64,000 nucleotides of DNA, taken from contig NZ_CAJEWB010000005.1 of the NCBI RefSeq assembly GCF_903994035.1, positions 1-64,000 on the forward strand, written 5' to 3'. The DNA is from Phocicoccus pinnipedialis. Lineage in GTDB: Bacteria; Bacillota; Bacilli; Staphylococcales; Salinicoccaceae. Shown in pieces: positions 51,126 to 60,344 of this stretch. Both the position numbers and the translations under genes were made by a program. Under the pieces are notes generated by a model, which saw only the letters and a program-made list of their open reading frames with translations, was not told the DNA's origin and did not search any database. Each line of letters opens with the position of its first letter. Positions within the stretch are counted from its first letter, which is position 1.

Positions 51126-52622
51126 GTGTCCCAAAATAATAACTTATCGTCCGTCCCACAAAAGGGGTTCTTTGGACACCCACGTGGGCTTTCCACTTTA
51201 TTCTTTACTGAATTCTGGGAGCGTTTCAGCTACTACGGTATGAAAGCAATTCTTGCTTACTATATTTATTATTCAGTCGCTAAAGGTGGATTCGGCCTCG
51301 ATCAAAGTACAGCTTTACAAATTGTTTCTATTTATGGAGCATTAATTTACATGAGCGGAATCATCGGTGGATGGATTGCCGACAGAGTACTAGGTATTCG
51401 CGCGTCAATCTTCTATGGTGGAATTCTCATCATGATTGGTCATATACTACTTGCTTTACCGAATAACTTTACATTATTGATGCTTGCATTATTATTCTTA
51501 ATTATCGGTACAGGTATGTTAAAGCCAAACATTTCAACAAATGTAGGTTTATTATATGAAAAAGGTGATAACCGTGTAGATGCTGGTTTTACAATCTTCT
51601 ACATGTCTATCAACTTAGGTGGTTTAATTTCACCATTACTTATCGGTTGGTTACAAGTGAATTATGGGTTCCATGTTGGGTTCTCTCTTGCAGCATTTGG
51701 TATGTTCGCAGGGCTTGTGACTTATCTATTAACAAGTCGCAAAAACCTTGGCGATCTTGGGATGAAGCCAACAAACCCATTAGTTGGTACACAGAAGAAA
51801 CGTTTTGCCATTCTTCTTGTCACAGCACTTGTCATCATTGCGATTTTTACTCTAATTGCATATGTAACAAACACACTTACAATTAGTAACTTTGCAAACC
51901 TCATCACAATACTTGGCGTTATTCTGCCAATCGTTCTTGTGATTACAATGGTTTCATCTAAAAGCGTTACAAAAACAGAGCGTACGCACGTTTTTGCTTA
52001 TATTCCATTATTCATTGTTGCAGTTGCATTCTGGATGATTCAAGAACAAGGGGCAACAATTTTAGCTGCATTCGCAGATACTAAAACTGAACTCAGTGTG
52101 GCGAACTTAACAAACGGTGCGATTGATTTCAACATTCCGGCAGCATGGTTCCAATCTTTAAACCCAATCTTCATTGTGCTTTTTGCACCTCTATTCTCAA
52201 GAATTTGGGTTAAACTTGGAGAGCGCAACCCGTCAACTGTAGTCAAATTTGCGATTGGTGCTATTTTAGCAGGTTCTGCGTATCTTGTAATGGTGATTCC
52301 TTTAGGAACAGATGGGTTAATCAACCCAGTATGGTTAGTACTTAGTTTCTTACTCGTAACACTTGGAGAACTTTGTATTTCCCCTATTGGTTTATCAACA
52401 ACTACGAAATTATCACCGGATGCATTCCGCTCACAAATGATGTCTCTATGGTTCTTAACGAACGCTATGGCCCAAGGGCTGAACGCGCAAATGGTTAAAC
52501 TATATGCCATCATCAGTACTCAACAATATTTCTTATACTCCGGACTTGTAGCGATTGTTCTAGCGATCATTCTGCTCTTCATTAGTCCTAAAATTAAGCG
52601 TATGATGAGTGACGTAGAATAA
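51126..52622 (+). CDS. dtpT: POT/PTR-family proton-coupled di-/tripeptide transporter
   Basis: 498 residues, about 14 transmembrane helices. The POT signature ExxERFSYYG appears as EFWERFSYYGMKAILAYY near residue 30, and the second motif as GTGMLKPNISTNVGLLY. LWFLTNAMAQGLNA matches the late family block. The start is GTG 51126, with GGAGGG 8 bases before it. The 263-bp region upstream (50863-51125) holds no other gene. A TATGTTAAACT element near 51085 may be the -10. Confidence 0.93.
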   Translation: MSQNNNLSSVPQKGFFGHPRGLSTLFFTEFWERFSYYGMKAILAYYIYYSVAKGGFGLDQSTALQIVSIYGALIYMSGIIGGWIADRVLGIRASIFYGGILIMIGHILLALPNNFTLLMLALLFLIIGTGMLKPNISTNVGLLYEKGDNRVDAGFTIFYMSINLGGLISPLLIGWLQVNYGFHVGFSLAAFGMFAGLVTYLLTSRKNLGDLGMKPTNPLVGTQKKRFAILLVTALVIIAIFTLIAYVTNTLTISNFANLITILGVILPIVLVITMVSSKSVTKTERTHVFAYIPLFIVAVAFWMIQEQGATILAAFADTKTELSVANLTNGAIDFNIPAAWFQSLNPIFIVLFAPLFSRIWVKLGERNPSTVVKFAIGAILAGSAYLVMVIPLGTDGLINPVWLVLSFLLVTLGELCISPIGLSTTTKLSPDAFRSQMMSLWFLTNAMAQGLNAQMVKLYAIISTQQYFLYSGLVAIVLAIILLFISPKIKRMMSDVE

Positions 52623-52624
52623 AT

Positions 52625-52660
52625 AAAAAATCGACCTCTTAAATGGAGGTCGATTTTTTT
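52625..52660 (+). terminator. bidirectional terminator
   Basis: AAAAATCGACCTC/GAGGTCGATTTTT stem between the plus-strand dtpT and the converging minus-strand ABC operon. Confidence 0.92.
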
Positions 52661-52679
52661 GTATGATACAAAAATTAAT

Positions 52680-53429
52680 TTATATCGCACTCTCTATAAG
52701 TTTTTTAGTGTACGAATTCTGTGGGTCGTTTAAAACATCCTCCGTTTTACCTATCTCTACGATTCTGCCGTCTTTCATGACGATAATTCTATCTGTAAGT
52801 GACTGTACAGTCGATATATCGTGTGTGATGAAGAGGTATGAAGTACGTATATTTTGTCTCAGTTTTTTCAAAATCTCAATCACTTCTCTTTGCACTAATA
52901 TATCTAGTGCGGACACTGCTTCATCAAAAATGACGACTTTCGGATCTGTAATCATCGCTCTTACAATAGATACACGCTGTGCCTGACCTCCACTGAGCTG
53001 GTGCGGGTATTTATCTAATACACTTTCATTTAGTTGAACACGTTCTAATGCGCGCAATATCTGACTATCGATTTCTTTCTTCAAAGTGCGTCTTCTACCC
53101 TTCGCATAGAATGGCTCTCTGAGTGATGTCCGCACTTTCAAGTATGGATGGAGACTTTCTTTCGGACTCTGAAATACAAATTGTACATTTTGTCTAAAAT
53201 TCATATAATCCGTCTTTTTCATGTCACTAATTTTCTCTCCGTCAAAATATACTGTTCCAGACGTTGGTGGAATGAGTCCACCGAGTATATTTGCGAGCGT
53301 TGATTTTCCTGAACCGGATTCTCCAACAATCCCAATAGATTCAGCTGCACCGAGTGCTAAACTCACACCTTTTACTGCCACCGTATCTTTAAAGTGCTTT
53401 GATACGTCTTCACAAGATAGTATTGTCAT
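52680..53429 (-). CDS. peptide/nickel-type ABC transporter ATPase (DppF-like)
   Basis: 249 residues. Walker A GESGSGKST, Q-loop VQFVFQSPKESLHP, signature LSGGQAQRVSIVRA and Walker B VVIFDEAVSALD; the usual Pro after DE is Ala here. H-switch TSYLFITHD. Second ATPase of the heterodimer, last gene of the five-gene operon; its ATG overlaps the stop of the first ATPase gene. It is shorter than many DppF proteins because the C-terminal peptide/nickel extension is brief. Confidence 0.9.
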   Translation of the reverse strand: MTILSCEDVSKHFKDTVAVKGVSLALGAAESIGIVGESGSGKSTLANILGGLIPPTSGTVYFDGEKISDMKKTDYMNFRQNVQFVFQSPKESLHPYLKVRTSLREPFYAKGRRRTLKKEIDSQILRALERVQLNESVLDKYPHQLSGGQAQRVSIVRAMITDPKVVIFDEAVSALDILVQREVIEILKKLRQNIRTSYLFITHDISTVQSLTDRIIVMKDGRIVEIGKTEDVLNDPQNSYTKKLIESAI

Positions 53430-54202
53430 CTCACTTCCTCCCCATGTGTCACTTGAACGAGTGCTCTTGTATGTGGATGGTACGGTTCTGAAAACAACAT
53501 TTTTGTATCGTTTGTTTCCACCATTTCGCCTTGATAAAAGACATACGCCCGATCTGTATATTTTTCAATCAGTTTCATATTATGTGTAATTAAAATTAGT
53601 GAAACGCCTTCTTCTTGATTTATATTTTTGAAGAATTCCATTACTTCGTGTTCCGTAATGCTGTCCAACGCCGTTGTGGGCTCATCTAAAATAATAATAC
53701 GTGGCTTCGTCATTAATGAAAGTGCGATATTCACACGCTGACGCATGCCTCCTGACAGTTCGAATACATATCCATTCAAAATTTTCTTAGGGTTATTAAG
53801 CCCAACAAGTTCTAAAAGTTCCGTTGCTCGCTTAAGTCCTTGTTTTTTTGTTCCACATTGATGCGTGACATACCCTTCTAACATCTGATGCTTAATTTTA
53901 ACCAAAGGGTGTAAAAACTCTGTCGTATTTTGTGGGATGTATCCTACATCCAGACCAATAAGCTTACGGTACTCACGTGGAGAGAGCATATCTAAGTTTC
54001 TGTCTTCTACGATTTTCTTAATCGAACGAGAGACTAACGCGCTTGGTAATAAGTTAAGCATCGCTTGGGTCGATATGGTCTTTCCTGAGCCAGACTCACC
54101 AAATATCCCAACAATTTCCCCTTTTTTCAAATGAAAATCAAACGGCTGAACGAGCGCTCTTCCTTCGTGTGTATGGACTTCTAATTGTGTTATATTAATC
54201 AT
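53426..54202 (-). CDS. peptide/nickel-type ABC transporter ATPase (DppD-like)
   Basis: 258 residues. Walker A GESGSGKT, signature LSGGMRQRVNIALSL, Walker B IIILDEPTTALD, switch LILITHNM. The C-terminus has the DppD-like EPYHPHTRALVQ block. I place the start at ATG 54202 because AGGTGA lies 5 bases upstream; a GTG at 54211 in the same frame is the alternative. It overlaps the second permease gene. Confidence 0.9.
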   Translation of the reverse strand: MINITQLEVHTHEGRALVQPFDFHLKKGEIVGIFGESGSGKTISTQAMLNLLPSALVSRSIKKIVEDRNLDMLSPREYRKLIGLDVGYIPQNTTEFLHPLVKIKHQMLEGYVTHQCGTKKQGLKRATELLELVGLNNPKKILNGYVFELSGGMRQRVNIALSLMTKPRIIILDEPTTALDSITEHEVMEFFKNINQEEGVSLILITHNMKLIEKYTDRAYVFYQGEMVETNDTKMLFSEPYHPHTRALVQVTHGEEVR

Positions 54203-55007
54203 TCGTATCACCTAGTTTCATGAGTCGGTCGTTTAATGTGTCTCCCATCAAGTTAAGTCCTAATACGGTAATTACTAGAAGAATACCAGACGGTAAAATT
54301 AAGTACGGATAACTGAGCATAAAACTTTGTGCTTCCTTCAACATAAGTCCGAAACTCGCATTCGGTGGAACGACACCAAGCCCAAGGTAGGATAATGCGG
54401 ATTCTATTAATATTGCAGAACCAATACTTGCGCTGAATTGAGTCACGAGTCTCGGCAAGATAACGGGCAGATAATGTCGCCACACAATTCTCGTTGTAGA
54501 AAGTCCGATGCTTTTAGCCGCAACAATATAGAGTGCATGTTGTTGTTCTTTGATGAGTGAATAGGTCAGTCGTGCAAATATCGGTATCATAAATATCGCA
54601 ATTGCGACGAGCGTCGAGTATATTCCATCTCCAAACACGACGACAAACATCATGGCAAGTACAATGCCTGGGAAGGCGAGCATCCCATCTATAAATCTTA
54701 AAAAAATCATACTGATCCATTTTTTCGATAACGCCGAGATAATGCCAATTAAAGACCCGATAAATAAGCCTAAAGTGACTGATACAGTCCCAAGCAATAA
54801 TGCATAGCGTGACGCAACCATCAGTCTGGATAATATGTCCCGTCCAAACTGATCTGTTCCAAGTAAGTGTTCTGTAGACATCCCTGAAAATCTATTTCCA
54901 AGATCCATCTGAGTAATCGGATATGGCGTATAAAATAACGATACTAATCCGAGTGTTGATGGAATGAGCAACAGTACAATACTTAATATAAGCAGATACT
55001 TTCTCAT
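54195..55007 (-). CDS. ABC transporter permease (DppC-like)
   Basis: 270 residues, about six transmembrane helices. The EAA loop with its conserved Gly is IVAAKSIGLSTTRIVWRHYLP. The N-terminal helix and GTDQFGRDILSRLMV block are typical of the DppC/OppC type. The start overlaps the DppB-like stop (ATGA). Confidence 0.9.
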   Translation of the reverse strand: MRKYLLILSIVLLLIPSTLGLVSLFYTPYPITQMDLGNRFSGMSTEHLLGTDQFGRDILSRLMVASRYALLLGTVSVTLGLFIGSLIGIISALSKKWISMIFLRFIDGMLAFPGIVLAMMFVVVFGDGIYSTLVAIAIFMIPIFARLTYSLIKEQQHALYIVAAKSIGLSTTRIVWRHYLPVILPRLVTQFSASIGSAILIESALSYLGLGVVPPNASFGLMLKEAQSFMLSYPYLILPSGILLVITVLGLNLMGDTLNDRLMKLGDTND

Positions 55008-55951
55008 GACTCATTCCTCCTCATCTTCTTATTCAATAGAATATAAAGTATGTCTGTGATGAGTGTAATAATAATCACGCTGGTCACAATAAAGCTCACG
55101 AGCCCAAGTATTAAGAATAGATCTCGTTTTAAAACAGCACTAAACAACAGTCGACCGACTCCCGGTAAACTGAAGATACTCTCCACGACGATTACACCTG
55201 AAATTAAGCCTGAGATTTGAATCCCAATAACCGTAAGTGGTGCAATCAATGCATCTCGTAATGGATATTTAATAATTGCGCGTACTGGATGGACACCAGA
55301 CACACGCGTCATGAGCATATAATCTTGTTTTAAACTATGTAACATGGAACTTCTTACAATCCTGATCAGTGTCGCAATCATTCCAAACGCAAGGACGACT
55401 GCCGGTAAAAACAAACTCATTACCCCGCCATATACACTTTCACTAAATGGTGTAAATCCAGATATTGGAAAAATTTCAATCTGCGCGGCAATGTAAACGA
55501 GAAAAATTAGCGCGATCCAAAATTGTGGCATCGCATCTCCCATTTGCATGAGTGTTCTTGCAATAATATCAAAAGTCTTATTTTGTTTTAATGCTGCAAT
55601 AACGCCAATCGTGAGTGCTAAAGGCACTGCAATCACAATTGCCATAAGCATGAGTGATAATGTGACAGGCAATCGACTTAACAGCAATGTTGTCACGTTT
55701 TCGCCATATGTAAATGACACTCCAAAGTCACCTGCTAATGCATGCGTAAACCAACTCATATATTGCGTATACCATGGTGCGTCCATTCCAAGTGCAGCAC
55801 GAAGTTCTGTCACACGTTCCGGAGTGGCTTCTGTTCCTAAGCTAATTTCAACCGCATCCCCTGGTATCAACATCAACATAAAAAAGGTGACGAATGATAC
55901 GACAATTATAAGTACTATGCTACTCGCTATGCGTCTTATAATTTCTTTCAT
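55004..55951 (-). CDS. ABC transporter permease (DppB-like)
   Basis: 315 residues, about six helices. Family blocks: an N-terminal VSFVTFFMLMLIPGD, PWYTQYMSWFTHALAGDFGVSF, and the EAA region in YMLMTRVSGVHPVRAIIKYPLRDA. ATG 55951 is chosen because AGGTGA lies 6 bases upstream; a GTG one codon earlier is possible. First permease after the binding protein. Confidence 0.9.
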   Translation of the reverse strand: MKEIIRRIASSIVLIIVVSFVTFFMLMLIPGDAVEISLGTEATPERVTELRAALGMDAPWYTQYMSWFTHALAGDFGVSFTYGENVTTLLLSRLPVTLSLMLMAIVIAVPLALTIGVIAALKQNKTFDIIARTLMQMGDAMPQFWIALIFLVYIAAQIEIFPISGFTPFSESVYGGVMSLFLPAVVLAFGMIATLIRIVRSSMLHSLKQDYMLMTRVSGVHPVRAIIKYPLRDALIAPLTVIGIQISGLISGVIVVESIFSLPGVGRLLFSAVLKRDLFLILGLVSFIVTSVIIITLITDILYILLNKKMRRNES

Positions 55952-55968
55952 CACTCATCACCTATTAA

Positions 55969-57483
55969 TTACTCTTTAAATTTTAAATCCTTAAGTTCGA
56001 AAACATCGATCGGATATGCAGAAAACCCTTCTAAATCATCACTGATTCCATAAATCCGTGTCGGTTCTTGAATATATAGTGCTGGGACTTCTTCTGCTAA
56101 AATCGTTTGAACTTGCTCATACATATCCATACGTCTCTCTTCGTCTAATTCTACTTTAATAGATGAAAGCAAGTCATCTATTTCTGTGTTTTTATAATTA
56201 AAGTAGTTATCTGAGCGCGTACTATTATATTTCTCTAATAAATCATACCCTTCGATACGACCTGTATGACCAACAACTGTGAGATCATAATCACGGTTGC
56301 CATACACATCCGTTAACCATGTGCCCCATTCTATCGTCTCTATCTTAACATGGATTCCAATTGCTTCTAATTTTTCAGCAATGATTTGTCCTGCAGCAAC
56401 ATAGTTTGGATAGTCTGAAGGTAACTTCATATTTAATGTGATACCTTTCGCACCACTCTCTTCAACGAGTGCTTTGGCTTTCTTAACATCATATGGATAT
56501 GTCCCTGTAGTATCTACATATCCCTTTAAAACCGGTGGATAGTGCGAGCCAATTTGTTTGCCGTAGCCCCACCACACTGCATTAATGAGTTCTTCTTTAT
56601 CGACTGCCATATTAATTGCTTGACGCAATTTTTTATTGCTAAGATAATCGTTTTCTAAGTTCATTGCCATGAGTTGCACAGAGTTGTTGTCGATTTCGAT
56701 AATCGTGGCATCACCTAAAGTATCCACAACATCTCCAGTCGTTTCAATTAAATGGATATCTCCTTTTTTAAAGCTCGTCACTTGTGCGGTTGAATCTGGC
56801 ATCATTTTGAATTCTACATTTTGAATTTGGCCTTCGTTATAGTGATCTACACCCTCTAAAACAATCTTATCTTGCGGTGTCCAGTTCACGAGTTTGTATG
56901 GTCCTGTCCCCACTGGATCTTTCTTTAGCGTTTCATCTGCACCGTCTTTAACGATTGCTGCCCATGGGTACGCAAAATCACTTATAAATGACGCTGATGG
57001 TGATTCTGCTTTGAATTCTATTGTGTAATCATCTATCACATTGACTTCAGTTATATATGCGTAGTTATCTTTTCTGGGTCCCAATTCATCTTTAATACGT
57101 TCAAATGAGTATGCAACGTCTTTTGCCGTAAGTGCCGTGCCATCGTGAAATTGTACGTCTTCTCTAAGGTTGAATGTGAGCGTCTTCCCGTCTTCCGACT
57201 GTTCATATGATGCAGCCAGACTTGGCTCAATTTCACCGTCTTTCGTTACTTTTACAAGTGTGTCGTAAATATTATTTGTAATAACAAATGTTGAACTCGC
57301 TGTTGTGCGATGTGGGTCTAAGCCATCTGGATCAACTGAGATCGCGATTTTTAATCCATCTTTCGCTTCCGTGTTTTTATTTTCATTTAAAAGCTCTTTG
57401 GCTTCGTCTGAACCGTTGCCACATGCGCTTAAAACTAAAGCGAACATGAGTGTTATGAATAAAACACCAATTTTTGTTTTCAT
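55969..57483 (-). CDS. family 5 substrate-binding lipoprotein (DppA/OppA-like)
   Basis: 504 residues. Lipobox ALVLSAC, then the SBP family 5 signature LEPSLAASYEQSEDGKTLTF-like segment (EPSLAASYEQSEDGKTLTFN) with FHDGTALTAKDVAYSFE, and GTGPYKLVNW in the middle. Captures peptides or a related ligand at the outer face and delivers it to the two permeases. It does not resemble the CntA metallophore-binding protein in the parts I compared. First gene of the five-gene operon. Confidence 0.9.
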   Translation of the reverse strand: MKTKIGVLFITLMFALVLSACGNGSDEAKELLNENKNTEAKDGLKIAISVDPDGLDPHRTTASSTFVITNNIYDTLVKVTKDGEIEPSLAASYEQSEDGKTLTFNLREDVQFHDGTALTAKDVAYSFERIKDELGPRKDNYAYITEVNVIDDYTIEFKAESPSASFISDFAYPWAAIVKDGADETLKKDPVGTGPYKLVNWTPQDKIVLEGVDHYNEGQIQNVEFKMMPDSTAQVTSFKKGDIHLIETTGDVVDTLGDATIIEIDNNSVQLMAMNLENDYLSNKKLRQAINMAVDKEELINAVWWGYGKQIGSHYPPVLKGYVDTTGTYPYDVKKAKALVEESGAKGITLNMKLPSDYPNYVAAGQIIAEKLEAIGIHVKIETIEWGTWLTDVYGNRDYDLTVVGHTGRIEGYDLLEKYNSTRSDNYFNYKNTEIDDLLSSIKVELDEERRMDMYEQVQTILAEEVPALYIQEPTRIYGISDDLEGFSAYPIDVFELKDLKFKE

Positions 57484-57552
57484 TTTGGTCTCCCTAGTAT
57501 AAATAGTTTATTCAATTGATTATATTTTCCATGATTTTTACTAATTTAGCAA

Positions 57553-57584
57553 TTAAAAAAACCGAGAAGTAATCCCTTCTCGGC
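57553..57584 (-). terminator. terminator after small membrane protein gene
   Basis: Minus-strand CCGAGAAG/CTTCTCGG hairpin followed by seven T. Confidence 0.88.
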
Positions 57585-57589
57585 GTATT

Positions 57590-57790
57590 TTAGTCACTAA
57601 TATTGTGCGTTTTATTTTTAATTTTGAGTAGTATGATACAGAAAATAGAAATTACCGTACCTACTATGAATAACGTGTATATAATCTGTGCATCAAATAA
57701 ATTTGTGAGCCAAAAACATATTGAGGCAATCATCAAAATATCTCCAAAAATAAAAAAAGAAAATACATGCACGTTCTTAATTCTTTCCAT
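57590..57790 (-). CDS. small two-helix membrane protein
   Basis: 66 residues with two hydrophobic helices (about 9-28 and 35-57) and a basic/polar tail KIKNKTHNISD. AAGGGG lies 8 bases before the ATG and a terminator follows, which supports a real gene. Family unknown. Confidence 0.6.
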   Translation of the reverse strand: MERIKNVHVFSFFIFGDILMIASICFWLTNLFDAQIIYTLFIVGTVISIFCIILLKIKNKTHNISD

Positions 57791-57970
57791 TCATAATGCC
57801 CCTTTTGTGGTTTATCCACAAATGAATATATCATAATTATTATCTGTATGGTTTGTGTTTACCCATTATTTTTGAATGGTAATCCTGTTTTTATCAAAAT
57901 AATTATTTTAGTTTTGCTCAGAGAGATAGGTGGTATATATCTTATAAGGTATTGAACGAAATGGGAGTTG

Positions 57971-58378
57971 ATGTTATTGAGGAAAATTGAGTCATATTTA
58001 GGTCCTGATGAGGTTTTAGCGCGCATCACCGAGCTCAGAGAATCTGGTGTTTTGGAAGAAGCCATTACTATCATCACGAAGCCGGATATCTATGAGGCGA
58101 CATTCGAAGCGTATGGTTTGGATTCTATGGTTGTAAAGAGCAGTACCTGGGAGAAGTTCAAGTCATTGTTCTCACCCCAAGACTCGGAGAGCCTCGCAAT
58201 GAGCAAGTTAGATTTAACGGATGAAGAACAAGACCTTTATAGTAGAAAGCTCGCAGAGGATGAGATTCTTTTATATGTAAATGACTATGAATCTCATGAT
58301 GGGCATCCGCACCATGTTCCGAAAGCAACAAGTGGGTCAAACTTTACGACTGAAAATATTTTTGAGGATAACGAATAA
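57971..58378 (+). CDS. general stress protein 17M-like (YflT domain) protein
   Basis: 135 residues, soluble. The N-terminal 60 residues have the YflT-like layout: YLGPDEVLARITELRESGVL then EEAITIITKPD, i.e. a helix-strand unit. An acidic helical stretch follows (DLTDEEQDLYSRKLAEDEILL) with a His-rich tail. The start is uncertain: GGGAG is only 3 bases from ATG 57971. A strong bidirectional terminator follows. Confidence 0.6.
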   Translation: MLLRKIESYLGPDEVLARITELRESGVLEEAITIITKPDIYEATFEAYGLDSMVVKSSTWEKFKSLFSPQDSESLAMSKLDLTDEEQDLYSRKLAEDEILLYVNDYESHDGHPHHVPKATSGSNFTTENIFEDNE

Positions 58379-58380
58379 TA

Positions 58381-58424
58381 AAAACCGAAACAACTGACTT
58401 GCTTCAGTTGTTTCGGTTATTTTT
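58381..58424 (+). terminator. bidirectional terminator
   Basis: AACCGAAACAACTGA/TCAGTTGTTTCGGTT, a perfect 15-bp stem with flanking A and T runs, between the converging 57971 and 58417 genes. Confidence 0.93.
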
Positions 58425-59352
58425 CTGTGAAATCGATAATTTCATATTTATTGTCGCCGATTTTTTTCATCTTGTAGGTAATTGTGCTTGTTTGCTTACC
58501 TTTTGATTTGTCGTGCGCATAGTCACGCTCAATCGTTACGTCGTATTCATTGTTTACATACGTGTATTTGATGAGACGCACGTCAAATGACTCTTGGTTT
58601 TGAAAGTCACCTATCTTTTTGTTTTCTTTGATCTGTTTCTCTGCTTTACTTCCAGACTCAACAATAGATAATACGTCCTCATTGTCTCCGTTATAGTAAT
58701 CTACAAGCTTGTCGACATAAGCTTCCATAAACTGTTCGACTGCTTCGTCTTCATTTTTAGGCTCAGACCTCTTACCGTCCTTTTTAGAGTCCATGTCTTT
58801 ATATTTAGCGCTGTCTTCGTTTGACATCTTTTCATTGTTCGCAACCGTTTCGATTGTTACAGGACCCATTTGTTTGCCGTCTTTTGACCACATGACCAGG
58901 TGAATTTCATTATCGCCGTTGTTTTTAAGCATATATGAATACTGATACAGACCCGCTTTTTCGAGTGCTCTATCTGGTTCACCGAGCACCTTCACAGCAT
59001 TTTCTTTGCTATTATTCATGTAGTACACGACGTCTGCAACTTCGCTCTCTTCATAATAGAGTCCAACGTTACTATAAATTTCATACGTCTTGCTTGCCGT
59101 CTTAAACTTCGCATCAGGCTTACCATATGAATCTAGTATTTCAGAGCGTGTCATGCCCTTCTTAAATTCTGTCCCACTAAACGTAACCGCACCCTTCTCA
59201 TAGTTCGGTAACACAAAAATTTTCTTGACTGTCTCTTTGTTCAATTCAACTATTGGCGCTTCCTTCGTCTCTTTCTCAGCTTGTGTCGGGCTGTTTTGAC
59301 ATCCTGCCAAAATAAGCGTGAGCGCCAGACACATCGAAATGACATATTTCAT
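58417..59352 (-). CDS. lipoprotein with two-part extracellular domain
   Basis: 311 residues. Lipobox LILAGC, a short linker, then a domain resembling SmpA/OmlA-like repeats: GTEFKKGMTRSEILDSYGKPD and a second such unit ENAVKVLGEPDRALEK. A Lys/Asp/Glu-rich spacer follows, then a C-terminal domain with FMEAYVDKLVDYYNGDN and YDVTIERDYAHDKSKG, like the TcaA C-terminal type. The ATG at 59352 follows GAGGTGA; a GTG at 59361 is the longer option. Role unknown; surface-exposed. Confidence 0.7.
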   Translation of the reverse strand: MKYVISMCLALTLILAGCQNSPTQAEKETKEAPIVELNKETVKKIFVLPNYEKGAVTFSGTEFKKGMTRSEILDSYGKPDAKFKTASKTYEIYSNVGLYYEESEVADVVYYMNNSKENAVKVLGEPDRALEKAGLYQYSYMLKNNGDNEIHLVMWSKDGKQMGPVTIETVANNEKMSNEDSAKYKDMDSKKDGKRSEPKNEDEAVEQFMEAYVDKLVDYYNGDNEDVLSIVESGSKAEKQIKENKKIGDFQNQESFDVRLIKYTYVNNEYDVTIERDYAHDKSKGKQTSTITYKMKKIGDNKYEIIDFTEK

Positions 59353-59384
59353 GCGCGTCACCTCACGTTCTTTTCTCTAGTATA

Positions 59385-60326
59385 TTACACATCATTATCC
59401 AGTTGTGATTTCATCGTTCTATTACTGCGTTTCAAAAACTTTGCTTCAACGTAACCCGTACCAAATAATACCCCAAGTACTATGAAGATAAAACCAGACA
59501 TTTGAATTATGTTAATAACATCCTTTAAGAAAATTGCCGAGAATATCAGTCCAAATAGTGGTACCAAGTTATTAAAGATCACTGTATTCCCTGCACCAAT
59601 ACGCTGAATCGATCCATTAAAGATGATGAATCCAACACCAGTTGCCACAATTCCTGAGAATAAGAATACAAACATTACAGGTAGGCGCATAGAAAAGAAC
59701 GCACTGATACCACCGGGTTCAGTGAATAGACTGATCATGAGTAAAATCGTTGACCCTATTAAAAACATCACAGATGTCGCTTGTTTTGAGTCCAATGTGA
59801 ACGTCAGTTTACGTATAAAAATGAAGCTCATCGCCTGAACAAACATGGCAATAAATAGGTACAGTTCTCCTCTTGAAAACACAATATTGCTGAAAGAACC
59901 GCCTTGAATAAAGAACACACCAATCAGTGCCATAATAAACCCAACGAGACGAAACTTCGTCATCTTTTCTCCTAAAAACATGACGCCCATAACGGCTGTC
60001 GTAATTGGTAAAAGTGCGAGTATTAATGATGCGTTCGATGCATTAATCAAGACGAGCCCCTTCGCAATAAACAAATGGTGTAACACGACGCCAAAGAGCG
60101 TTCCAATTAAGATATAACGCCATTCCGTATTCGTCATTTTACGATATGATTTTAAACAGATAATGATAATCAACGTCGTAATTCCTGCCGTCATAATACG
60201 AAATGCGGTCATTGTTGCTGGTGGTAATTCAGTGACAAGCACTTTTAAGAGAACCATGTTGAGTCCCCAGATGACTGTCGCCATCACAATGCTCAAATAA
60301 ATAAAAGTCAGTTGATTTTTTGTCAT
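59385..60326 (-). CDS. EamA-family (DMT) transporter
   Basis: 313 residues with ten helices as two EamA halves: the first has VIWGLNMVLLKVLV, the second begins near 150 (GELYLFIAMFVQAMSFIF). LPPATMTAFRIMTAG and SNASLILALLPITTAVMG are family-typical. Probably exports amino acids or other small metabolites. GGGAG precedes the ATG; it starts 18 bp after the metal ATPase stop and may share its transcript. Confidence 0.88.
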   Translation of the reverse strand: MTKNQLTFIYLSIVMATVIWGLNMVLLKVLVTELPPATMTAFRIMTAGITTLIIIICLKSYRKMTNTEWRYILIGTLFGVVLHHLFIAKGLVLINASNASLILALLPITTAVMGVMFLGEKMTKFRLVGFIMALIGVFFIQGGSFSNIVFSRGELYLFIAMFVQAMSFIFIRKLTFTLDSKQATSVMFLIGSTILLMISLFTEPGGISAFFSMRLPVMFVFLFSGIVATGVGFIIFNGSIQRIGAGNTVIFNNLVPLFGLIFSAIFLKDVINIIQMSGFIFIVLGVLFGTGYVEAKFLKRSNRTMKSQLDNDV

Positions 60327-60344
60327 TGCACGCTCCCGTGTAAT

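Noticed and set aside
52680-57483. ABC operon as a Cnt/Opp1-type nickel-staphylopine importer
   Set aside because: The binding protein does not resemble CntA in the parts I compared and no staphylopine synthesis genes (cntKLM) are adjacent.
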